From assembly GCA_902475865.1 (NCBI GenBank), contig CABSBK010000006.1, forward strand, positions 1-13,880: a stretch of DNA of 13,880 bases. The letters run 5' to 3'. The DNA is from an uncultured Collinsella sp. (lineage in GTDB: Bacteria > Actinomycetota > Coriobacteriia > Coriobacteriales > Coriobacteriaceae). Under the pieces are notes generated by a model. That model saw only the letters and a program-made list of their open reading frames with translations. It had not been told where the DNA came from and did no database searches. Below, piece after piece: positions 7,632 to 13,880 of the stretch; positions within the stretch are counted from its first letter, which is position 1, and each line of letters begins with the position of its first letter. Position numbers and translations under genes: made by a program.

Positions 7632-8708
7632 CTAGAACTGGTTCAAGAACCTCATGTCGCCCGTCATCAACGTGCGCAGGTCGGGCAGGTCGTAGCGCAG
7701 GGCCGCGACGCGCTCGGCGCCAATACCAAAGGCGAAGCCGGTGTACTTCTCGGGGTCGATGCCGCAGTTGATAAGGACGTTGGGGTCGACCATGCCGCAG
7801 CCCAAGATCTCGATCCAGCCGCTGTGCTTGCAGAAGTTGCAGCCCTTGCCGCCGCACACGTGGCAGCTCACGTCCACCTCGCAGGAAGGCTCGGTGAAGG
7901 GGAAGAAGTGCGGGCGGTAGCGCGTCTTGCGGTCCTCGCCAAACATGCACTTAACAAAGTAGTCGAGCGTGCCCTTAAGATCGCCAAAGGTGATGCCCTC
8001 GTCGACGACCAGGCCCTCGATCTGGTTGAACTGCGGCAGGTGGCAGGCGTCGGCCGTGTCGGGACGGTAGACGGTGCCCGGGCAGATCATGTAGATGGGC
8101 GGCTTCTGCGACTCCATAGTGTGGATCTGCACGCCCGAAGTCTGGGTGCGCAGCAGTACGTCGGACTCGCCATGGGCGTGAGCCTCGGGGTGTGCGACGC
8201 TGCCAGGGTTGTTGTCGACCACGTAGAAGGTATCGCGGGCCGAGCGGCTCGGGTGATCCATGGGGGCGTTGAGCGCAGTGAAGTTGTAGTAGGAAGTATC
8301 GACCATGGGACCGGACTCGACGGTGTAGCCGATGCCGCAGAAGATGTCCTCGGCCTCCTCGATGATCTGCTTGATCAGGTGCTGGTGACCGATCTGCGGA
8401 CGGATACCCGGCAGGGTAATGTCGACGGCCTCGTGCTCGAGAGCGTGCTTGAGGGCGGCGGCCTTCATCTCGGTGGTGCGCTCGTCGAGCATGCCCTCGA
8501 TCAGTTGGCGCATCTCGTTGGCACGCTTGCCCATCATGGGACGATCCTCGGGGGCGAGCTTGCCCATCATACGCATCAGGCCAGTGATGCGGCCCTTGCG
8601 GCCGAGCAGCTCAACGCGCGCGGCCTCGAGCTTTGCGGCGTCATCGGCGCCTGCGACGAGCTCCTTGGCCTCTTCCTCGAGTTTGACCAGATCATCAATC
8701 AGACTCAT
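7632..8708 (-). CDS. pheS: Phenylalanyl-tRNA synthetase alpha subunit (358 aa)
   Basis: This is the catalytic subunit that activates Phe with ATP and transfers it to tRNA-Phe in the cytosol. Residues 1-90 form the N-terminal coiled-coil arm that grips tRNA. The class II core follows: motif 2 around GTVYRPDTADACHLPQFNQ (211-229) and motif 3 GFAFGIGAERVA (324-335). Between them lies a four-Cys stretch (C282, C285, C290, C293), common in bacterial PheS, followed by GWIEILGCGMV (297-307). The ATG at 8708 has AAGGG five bases upstream and matches the usual N-terminus; the frame stays open further upstream through the T-box but that part is not coding. The length is slightly above that of typical PheS. 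Confidence 0.97.
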   Translation of the reverse strand: MSLIDDLVKLEEEAKELVAGADDAAKLEAARVELLGRKGRITGLMRMMGKLAPEDRPMMGKRANEMRQLIEGMLDERTTEMKAAALKHALEHEAVDITLPGIRPQIGHQHLIKQIIEEAEDIFCGIGYTVESGPMVDTSYYNFTALNAPMDHPSRSARDTFYVVDNNPGSVAHPEAHAHGESDVLLRTQTSGVQIHTMESQKPPIYMICPGTVYRPDTADACHLPQFNQIEGLVVDEGITFGDLKGTLDYFVKCMFGEDRKTRYRPHFFPFTEPSCEVDVSCHVCGGKGCNFCKHSGWIEILGCGMVDPNVLINCGIDPEKYTGFAFGIGAERVAALRYDLPDLRTLMTGDMRFLNQF

Positions 8709-8794
8709 GTCTTCCCTTTCGTCTCTCGCGCTCCCCGCTTGCCGAGGCGGCTGCCGCCGTCTGACGTTGCGAAAACGCGGCCCGGTTCGGTAAC

Positions 8795-8835
8795 AAAAAA
8801 CCGTCCTCGGGCATGTGTATTGCCCAAGGACGGTT
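8795..8835 (-). terminator. T-box regulated intrinsic terminator before pheS
   Basis: On the minus strand the arms AACCGTCCTTGGGCA (8835-8821) and TGCCCGAGGACGGTT (8813-8799) pair over 15 bp with one G-U, with a 7-base loop, and run into six T (8800-8795). The 5' arm contains the CCTT that would otherwise pair with AAGG of the T-box, so terminator and antiterminator exclude each other. About 86 bases lie between it and the pheS start. Confidence 0.88.
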
Positions 8836-9079
8836 GAATTCCGCGGTACCACCTTGTTTGACCCGGCGGATGTCTGGCCCGCCGCGCCCACTCTTTGCCC
8901 CTTGTCGCGAGGCTCACGGCTTCCCTACTGGGGCTTCGCCGCCGCTGGCCGCGTGCCCGTTGAGGTCGCTGCTCGGGAGTGAACGCTTGGCCCTTGCCAC
9001 CGCAGGAAGGCTTGCAGCCCATGACCTTCCCTCTCTTGCCGGCGACGCGGCGGGCAAAACCCTCTCCGTCAACGCATTG
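8836..9079 (-). promoter_or_regulatory. T-box riboswitch (tRNA-Phe) controlling pheST
   Basis: The conserved T-box sequence AAGGTGGTACCGCGG lies at 8855-8841 of the minus strand. Its UGGU (8851-8848) can pair with the ACCA end of uncharged tRNA-Phe. Upstream, GGAAGG/CCTTCC (9030-9025 and 9010-9005) can form an apical Stem I hairpin after an AGAGAG run. A TTC followed by A at 8983-8981 on the descending side is my candidate specifier codon for Phe. Uncharged tRNA would stabilise the antiterminator and let RNA polymerase pass the terminator at 8795-8835. Box, terminator and gene identity are clear; the Stem I fold and specifier are inferred by eye. Confidence 0.9.
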
Positions 9080-9085
9080 GGCTAT

Positions 9086-9094
9086 AGGATAACA
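9086..9094 (-). promoter_or_regulatory. Possible extended -10 promoter of the pheST T-box leader
   Basis: Minus-strand TGTTATCCT (9094-9086) fits an extended -10 (TGnTATnnT) and would start RNA near 9079, just before the T-box Stem I region. No good -35 is visible 16-18 bases upstream. The rest of the divergent spacer (9095-9201) shows no convincing promoter for the plus-strand gene. Confidence 0.35.
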
Positions 9095-9212
9095 CATTCT
9101 GCGAGCATATCGCCGCGTTCCGTTTTGTTCGCGCTGGGTACAAGGCAGGTAGCTGTGCAAACTGGTCGCGCGCCCACCCGAGGCGCTCGGCTCACGAGAT
9201 CAAGGATATGGT

Positions 9213-10787
9213 ATGGGAAATAAGCACGATAAGAAGGCCAAGGCCGCAGCGGGCAAGACGCCCAACGGCATGAAGGCCGATAAGGCCGTCAAAAAATTCC
9301 GCAAGCTCGAAGGCAAACTGTGGACCCGCGAGTACCTGCTCAAAATTGCCGAGTTCGATGGCGCGACGATTGCCCCCGCCAACGGCGCCGCGGCCCGCGC
9401 CGATGCTATGGGCACCCTTGCCGGCGAGCATCACAAGCTCCTGACCAGCAAAAAGTCCATTGAGCTCGTGCGCTCTCTCGCGCGTGAGACGGTCGCCGAC
9501 GGAAAAATCGACGACCCGCAGCTGCTCGACGAGATTCGCGTGCTCGGCCGCGACCAGCGCGAGGCAAGCGCCATTCCCACCGAAGAAGCCGAAGCCTGGA
9601 CCAGGCTCACCTGCGAGGCCGATGCCGTGTGGCACAAAGCCAAAGCAGCCAACGACTGGGCGAGCTTTGAACCCTATGTGGACAAGATCGTCTGCCAGCT
9701 CAAGCATCAGGCCGAGCTCATGGACCCCAAGCGCGACCCATACGATGTTTGGCTCGACCAGTACGAGCGCGGCCTTTCTGCCAAGAGCTTCGACGCGTTT
9801 TGCGACGAAGTCAAGGCCACGGTCGTGCCACTCGTGCACGCCATCGGCGAGCGCGGCCAGCAGCCCGCTGCCGACTTTCTGCATGCCCGCGTGCCCGAAG
9901 CCGCCCAGCGCGCCATGAGCTTCGACCTTATGAAGCTCGTCGGCCTGGACCTGGACGACACCACGCTTGCCTTTACCGAGCATCCGTTTAGCGAGGGCTT
10001 CTCGGTGGGCGACGCGCGCATCGCGACGCACATCTATGAGGACGACTGTATCTCCAACGTCTACAGCATCATCCACGAGGCGGGGCACACCATGTACGAG
10101 CTGGGCGTCAATCCCGCCTATGCGCGTACCTGTCTTGAGGGCGGCACCTCCATGGGCATCCACGAGAGCCAGAGCCGCTTTTTCGAGAACACCGTTTGTC
10201 GCAGTCGCGCCTTTATGGGACCGCTGCTCGAGGTACTGCGCCGTCACGCGCCCGAGGTTTACGGCAGCGTGGACGAAGACACGCTCTACCGCGCCGTGAA
10301 CATCGCGCAGCCGTCGCTAATCCGTACCGAGGCCGACGAGCTCACCTACCCGCTGCATATTATGGTGCGCTACCAGATTGAGCGCATGCTGTTTGCCGGC
10401 GAGGCCACAGCCAAGGACATCCCCGCGCTTTGGAATCGCTTTATGGACGAGTACCTGGGCATTCCCGTTCCCGACGACACGCGCGGCTGCCTGCAGGATA
10501 CGCACTGGAGCGGCGGCTCGTTTGGCTACTTCCCCACGTATGCGCTGGGCAGCGCCTACGATGCCATGTTTGTGCCGGCCATGTGCCGCGACGGCGTCGA
10601 CCTCACCGGCGCCTGCGCGAGCGGCGATTTGGGACCCGTCCGCGCCTGGCTCGGCGAGCACATTTGGCAGTGGGGCCGCGCCAAGGACGCGCCGGAGCTC
10701 ATCAAGGGCGCCTGCGGCATGGCGTTCGATGCCCGCTACTACTGCAGCTACCTGCAGGACAAGTTCACCACGCTGTACGAGCTGTAA
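9213..10787 (+). CDS. M32 family metallocarboxypeptidase (Taq type, 524 aa)
   Basis: This is a zinc-dependent carboxypeptidase that removes C-terminal residues from peptides, most likely in the cytosol because there is no signal peptide. The zinc motif HEAGH spans residues 288-292, and HESQSR (317-322) supplies the third ligand E318. Other family marks are IRTEADELTY (370-379), GCLQDTHW (425-432) and GSFGYFPTYALG (435-446). The family motif DXRXT reads DARIA here (267-271), so the usual Thr is Ala, and the Arg commonly found two residues later is His273. Length is normal for M32 (about 500) plus a Lys-rich, probably disordered tail at residues 1-30. The ATG at 9213 has AAGGA six bases upstream. 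It diverges from the pheST leader and ends at its own terminator, so it is probably transcribed alone. Confidence 0.95.
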   Translation: MGNKHDKKAKAAAGKTPNGMKADKAVKKFRKLEGKLWTREYLLKIAEFDGATIAPANGAAARADAMGTLAGEHHKLLTSKKSIELVRSLARETVADGKIDDPQLLDEIRVLGRDQREASAIPTEEAEAWTRLTCEADAVWHKAKAANDWASFEPYVDKIVCQLKHQAELMDPKRDPYDVWLDQYERGLSAKSFDAFCDEVKATVVPLVHAIGERGQQPAADFLHARVPEAAQRAMSFDLMKLVGLDLDDTTLAFTEHPFSEGFSVGDARIATHIYEDDCISNVYSIIHEAGHTMYELGVNPAYARTCLEGGTSMGIHESQSRFFENTVCRSRAFMGPLLEVLRRHAPEVYGSVDEDTLYRAVNIAQPSLIRTEADELTYPLHIMVRYQIERMLFAGEATAKDIPALWNRFMDEYLGIPVPDDTRGCLQDTHWSGGSFGYFPTYALGSAYDAMFVPAMCRDGVDLTGACASGDLGPVRAWLGEHIWQWGRAKDAPELIKGACGMAFDARYYCSYLQDKFTTLYEL

Positions 10788-10812
10788 AGCCTAGGCAACA
10801 CGCCAACGCAAA

Positions 10813-10848
10813 GGGGCGCCGCAGGATCTATCCGCGGCGCCCCCTTTT
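10813..10848. terminator. Bidirectional terminator between the carboxypeptidase gene and glmM
   Basis: Arms GGGGCGCCGC (10813-10822) and GCGGCGCCCC (10834-10843) are perfect complements. The inner bases GGA and TCC can add three pairs around TCTA. On the plus strand TTTT (10845-10848) follows after one C; on the minus strand TTT follows the stem. It lies 25 bases after the carboxypeptidase stop and can serve both converging genes. Confidence 0.8.
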
Positions 10849-10895
10849 CCCCCTAAGCCAGAGACCCGGCACTTGGAGCCGTTTGCAGCGTCGAC

Positions 10896-10927
10896 TAGTT
10901 ACGCGGTTTGGTAAAACCGCGTAACTA
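10896..10927 (-). repeat. Perfect 14-bp inverted repeat at the glmM stop codon
   Basis: TAGTTACGCGGTTT (10896-10909) and its exact complement (10914-10927) flank a 4-base loop GGTA. On the minus strand the first three bases of the stem are the TAG stop of glmM, so the mRNA would fold directly at the stop codon. No T tract follows, so it is not a standard intrinsic terminator; it may define or protect the 3' end, or be a protein-binding palindrome. Confidence 0.6.
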
Positions 10928-12256
10928 CAGAGCTTCGAGTGCGTTGGCGATGCGCTTCATGGCGGTGTCGGCGGCGGCTTGGTCGGGGGCTTCGGCCAAA
11001 ACGCGAATCACCGACTCGGTTCCGCTCTTGCGCACCAGTACGCGGCCCTCGCCCGCCAGCGATGCCTCGGCCTCGGCGATGGCGGCCTGCACACCCATGT
11101 TGCCCAGCGCGGCGTCTTTATCCGCCACGCGCACGGCAACCTGCGCCTGCGGCAGCAGTTTGCACGGAGCCGTGAGCTGCGAGAGCGTCTCGCGCTCGGC
11201 ACGAATCACTTCCATCACACGCAGCGAGGTCATAATGCCGTCGCCCGTGCGCTCGATATCGCCAAAGATCGTATGACCCGTCTGCTCGCCGCCCAGGCTG
11301 TAGCCGCCCTCGCGCATCTTGGCATACACATGACGGTCGCCCACGCCGCTGGTCACGGCACTCAGACCGGCAAGCTCCAGCGACTTGACCAGGCCAAAGT
11401 TGCTGGCGATCGTCGGCACCACGGTACCGCCCGAGAGGCGCCCGTGCTTGTTTAGATACACGCCGCACACGTACAGGATCTGGTCGCCGTCGACCACGCG
11501 ACCGCGCTCGTCCACGGCCAGGCAGCGGTCGGCATCGCCGTCGTAGGCAAAGCCCACGTCCAGGCCCTGCTCCACCACGTGGCGCTGCAGGCGCTCCATA
11601 TGCGTGGAGCCGCAGTCGACGTTGATGTTAAAACCGTCGGGCGCGGCGTTGATCACGCGCACGTCGGCGCCCAGCGCGTCGAACACCGGCTTGGCCACCG
11701 AGGAAGCCGAGCCGTTGGCGCAGTCGAGACCAATCTTGACGCCCTGCAGCGAAAAATTTGCGCTTGCGATGAGCGAGGCGATGTAACGGTTGCGGCCCTG
11801 CATGTAGTCCACCGTGGCACCGATATGGTTGCCCGTGGCCAGCGGCACCTCGCTCTTGCCATCGATGTAGTCCTCGATGAGCTCCAGCACGTCCTCGTCC
11901 ATCTTAAAGCCGTCGCTGTTGACGAGCTTAATGCCGTTATCGCAAAACGGGTTGTGGCTCGCGCTGATCATGATGCCGCAATCGAAGCAGCCCTCGACGG
12001 TCTGATGCGCCACGCCCGGCGTGGGGATGACGTGCAGCATGTAGGCGTCCGCGCCGCTCGCGACCAAGCCGCTCACCAGCGCCGCCTCGAACATATAGCT
12101 CGAGCGACGCGTGTCCTTGCCCACGATCACGCGTGCCTTGGTCCCGCGGTTGGCGCCGTAATACCAGCCCACAAAGCGGCCGATCTTATAAGCGTGCTCT
12201 ACCGTCAGCCCAACGTTGGCCTCACCGCGAAAGCCATCGGTGCCAAAGTACTTCAT
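10925..12256 (-). CDS. glmM: Phosphoglucosamine mutase (443 aa)
   Basis: It converts glucosamine-6-phosphate to glucosamine-1-phosphate in the UDP-GlcNAc pathway for peptidoglycan and other envelope polymers. All four hallmarks of the phosphohexomutase fold are present: ISASHNP with phosphoserine S100, metal loop DGDADR (239-244), sugar-binding GGEQTGH (322-328) and phosphate-binding RKSGTES (409-415). The start MKYFGTDGFRG is diagnostic and the length is normal for GlmM. GlmM needs phosphorylation at S100 to be active, and that residue is intact. The ATG has AAGGAG five bases upstream. The gene follows the DUF4012 gene by 83 bases on the same strand, with a terminator-like hairpin just before the ribosome site, and converges on the carboxypeptidase gene. 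Confidence 0.97.
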   Translation of the reverse strand: MKYFGTDGFRGEANVGLTVEHAYKIGRFVGWYYGANRGTKARVIVGKDTRRSSYMFEAALVSGLVASGADAYMLHVIPTPGVAHQTVEGCFDCGIMISASHNPFCDNGIKLVNSDGFKMDEDVLELIEDYIDGKSEVPLATGNHIGATVDYMQGRNRYIASLIASANFSLQGVKIGLDCANGSASSVAKPVFDALGADVRVINAAPDGFNINVDCGSTHMERLQRHVVEQGLDVGFAYDGDADRCLAVDERGRVVDGDQILYVCGVYLNKHGRLSGGTVVPTIASNFGLVKSLELAGLSAVTSGVGDRHVYAKMREGGYSLGGEQTGHTIFGDIERTGDGIMTSLRVMEVIRAERETLSQLTAPCKLLPQAQVAVRVADKDAALGNMGVQAAIAEAEASLAGEGRVLVRKSGTESVIRVLAEAPDQAAADTAMKRIANALEAL

Positions 12257-12267
12257 GCGCTCTCCTT

Positions 12268-12302
12268 ACAAAATAGGAGCGAACAGATTGCCTGTCCGCC
12301 CC
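12268..12302 (-). promoter_or_regulatory. Terminator-like hairpin in the glmM leader
   Basis: On the minus strand GGGGCGGACAG (12302-12292), loop GCAAT, and CTGTTCGCTCC (12286-12276) form 11 continuous pairs, two of them G-U. Both wobbles would be A-C mismatches on the other strand, so the structure belongs to minus-strand RNA. TATTTTGT follows, and the glmM Shine-Dalgarno AAGGAG (12267-12262) comes directly after. It may end DUF4012 transcripts or attenuate glmM. CTCCT (12279-12275) in and after the 3' arm could instead pair with AGGAG of the ribosome site. Confidence 0.5.
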
Positions 12303-12339
12303 AAAATGGTACTCGATTATCTGCGCTACCAGAAAAACC

Positions 12340-13880
12340 CTACGCCGATGCGCTGTCGCGAGCCGCCTGGCATGTAGGAGTCTGACGCAGCGTAAGCGGC
12401 TTATCCCCCGCCTCGGCCGACGTGGTCAGCGTATACGTGATCGTCGTCGTCTCGCCAGCATGCAGGTCAACGGTGCCCGAATAGAAGGGGATTCCATGCC
12501 ACGTAGCGGCGCCAAGACCAAACTGAGTGCCCTCAACCGTAAGGTCACTGATGTTGCCGCCCGTCGGGGCAAACACTGAGACATTCAGGCGTTCGTCGTC
12601 ACGCGCGGCACCGGGTGCGCTCGCCGCAACGTAGTCGGGCAGCTTGCCAGCCTCCTCCTGCGTCATGATGTTCGTCAGGGTAACGGTGATGCGATAGGAG
12701 CACGTGCCGTCGCCGTTCTTCACGCCCTGGCCAATCTGCGTGTCGGCGTTCAGATACCAGTCGAGCTTGGAGAAGCTCAGGTTGTTAAAGTAAACGCCGG
12801 CAACGGGATCGGCACTCGGATCATCCGGATCGGGCAGCGAAGCGTCAATGCCTGTCTCCTTGATGGCATTCTGCTCATCATCGTTTCTCATCCAAGCAAT
12901 CAGACGGCCCTCTTCGGCACCGCGCTCGAATGCACCGACAAGCTTCGTAACGTCGACGTCACCGATGCCACCGAGAATCTTGTCGAAGGCGGCGCTGGCA
13001 ACAGATGCAAAGATGCCGTCCGATTCTTCGACCGGATAGTTCCAATACACATCGTGCATGAGAACCTTCGCCGCGTTGGTACCGTCGACGACCGTACCAT
13101 CGGGCAGCGAGACATTACCGACAAGGCCCAGCAGGTACTGCAAGAACACCGGATCGATGCCAACGACGCCATCAACGTCCTGCCCATACTGGGACTTCCA
13201 CAGCGCGGCAACACGCTGCGAGTTGCGGGGCCAATCGGGCGAATACGCGTTGCCAGAGTTGTACAGGTTGCTGTGGTCACCAAACAGTGCCTCGTCCTCT
13301 TCGTCGACGCTCTCAACCGCCTCGTCTTTGCTGAGCGCAATACATGGAACAAAGTCACCGATCGACATCTGGCCATCGGTGACTGAAATCAAACCTTGCG
13401 AACCACCAAAACCGCCGCAAGCACGAATCTCGACGTTGTTCATGGCATACACAAGATAGTTGCGCGTCTGGCCGTTGACGCCGAGCATCTGGGGCAGAAC
13501 GGGGGCGACTTTCTCCGCCGCGTCGACCGCACCGTTCAGGGTGGCAAAGCCGTCCTTTGCCTTATCGACCAGCTCGGTCACCTGGGCGATATGCGTATCG
13601 CCAATACTCTGCACCTTTTTGTTGGCACTCTTGAACGCCTTCGAGCTATCGGAGAGCGAATCGGCAACCGCCTGCAGCGCGGACACGTTGATTGTCCCGT
13701 CCTGGAACAGCTTGCCGGGCGTTGCCTGAGCGAGATTATCGGCCATGGGGACCAGCGCGCCGCTCGAAACATCGGACAGAGCGTCGACCATGGTGCGGGC
13801 GGCATTAATGTCGCCGCCGTACACTGGGATGAACGAGGCCATCGTCCACACCGGGCTCGAGGTCTCCTTCTTCATGCTGC
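12340..13880 (-). CDS. DUF4012 domain surface protein, N-terminus cut by window edge
   Basis: The reading frame is open to the right edge. An ATG at 13875 is in frame, but the sequence after it (SSPVWTMASFIPVYGGDINAA) resembles the interior of DUF4012 proteins, which usually have about 100 more residues including an N-terminal membrane anchor, so the true start is probably outside. At least 511 residues are present. The core DUF4012 signature is clear: RNYLVYAMNNVEIRACGGFG, 138-157 counted from that ATG, then SQGLISVTDG. A beta-rich C-terminal part (about 380-500) contains NISDLTVEGTQ and TTITYTL patterns like an Ig-type fold. Function is unknown; in other actinobacteria the family tends to occur with exopolysaccharide and envelope genes. 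It precedes glmM by 83 bases. The Asp-rich, Ser-rich composition fits an extracellular location. Confidence 0.85.
   Translation of the reverse strand, partial: SMKKETSSPVWTMASFIPVYGGDINAARTMVDALSDVSSGALVPMADNLAQATPGKLFQDGTINVSALQAVADSLSDSSKAFKSANKKVQSIGDTHIAQVTELVDKAKDGFATLNGAVDAAEKVAPVLPQMLGVNGQTRNYLVYAMNNVEIRACGGFGGSQGLISVTDGQMSIGDFVPCIALSKDEAVESVDEEDEALFGDHSNLYNSGNAYSPDWPRNSQRVAALWKSQYGQDVDGVVGIDPVFLQYLLGLVGNVSLPDGTVVDGTNAAKVLMHDVYWNYPVEESDGIFASVASAAFDKILGGIGDVDVTKLVGAFERGAEEGRLIAWMRNDDEQNAIKETGIDASLPDPDDPSADPVAGVYFNNLSFSKLDWYLNADTQIGQGVKNGDGTCSYRITVTLTNIMTQEEAGKLPDYVAASAPGAARDDERLNVSVFAPTGGNISDLTVEGTQFGLGAATWHGIPFYSGTVDLHAGETTTITYTLTTSAEAGDKPLTLRQTPTCQAARDSASA

Noticed and set aside
7824..8837. 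An open frame of 337 codons on the plus strand opposite pheS
   Set aside because: Antisense to pheS and running into the T-box leader; no start signal and low-complexity translation.
8709..8891. Upstream in-frame extension of pheS
   Set aside because: It would translate through the T-box terminator. The ATG at 8708 has a good ribosome site and the family N-terminus.
12303..12339. GATAAT and TACCAT as -10 boxes for glmM
   Set aside because: Neither has an acceptable -35 hexamer at 16-18 bases, so no promoter is annotated.

Overview
The window looks like chromosomal DNA of a high-GC Gram-positive gut actinobacterium of the class Coriobacteriia, most likely Collinsella or a close relative. This rests on overall protein character: GC-rich codon use, a Coriobacteriia-style paralogous nuclease/antitoxin-like protein, a Zn-dependent PLC-like protein, a T-box in front of pheS, and a DUF4012 surface protein. 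It is an inference, not a database match. Most of the content is housekeeping. I see no CRISPR array, transposase, integrase, rRNA or tRNA gene.

Layout, left to right. Positions 1-12 look like the ribosome binding site of a minus-strand gene that starts just outside the window. Positions 13-153 are an intergenic stretch with no convincing signal. At 154-1227 (+) lies a 357-residue protein with a C-terminal DUF559/Vsr-like nuclease fold. It overlaps by 4 bases, tail to tail, with a 282-residue Zn-dependent phospholipase C-like protein (1224-2072, -). Next comes a minus-strand ECF metal transporter operon: cbiO (2152-2922), cbiQ (2967-3809) and a cbiM fused to a CbiN/PDGLE-like module (3781-4866). 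Its control region (4924-4990) holds a good sigma-70 promoter and a perfect GTGTTAC-N14-GTAACAC inverted repeat, which matches the NikR operator type known from other bacteria. The system is therefore probably a nickel importer.

Upstream, also on the minus strand, is the phenylalanyl-tRNA synthetase operon: pheT (5115-7568) and pheS (7632-8708). It is preceded by a T-box leader (about 8795-9079) with antiterminator and intrinsic terminator. The operon ends in a hairpin terminator (4970-5004) whose loop contains the -35 element of the transporter promoter. Diverging from pheS is an M32 carboxypeptidase (9213-10787, +). It is followed by a bidirectional terminator (10813-10848) shared with the convergent glmM.

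The right end holds glmM (10925-12256, -), phosphoglucosamine mutase of UDP-GlcNAc synthesis. A perfect 14-bp inverted repeat begins at its stop codon, and a terminator-like hairpin sits immediately before its ribosome binding site. Upstream of it is a DUF4012 surface protein (12340-13880, -) cut by the window edge. glmM and the DUF4012 protein both fit cell-envelope construction. The most rewarding items are the inferred NikR operator, the terminator/promoter overlap, the glmM leader hairpin, and unusual key residues in three of the putative enzymes.
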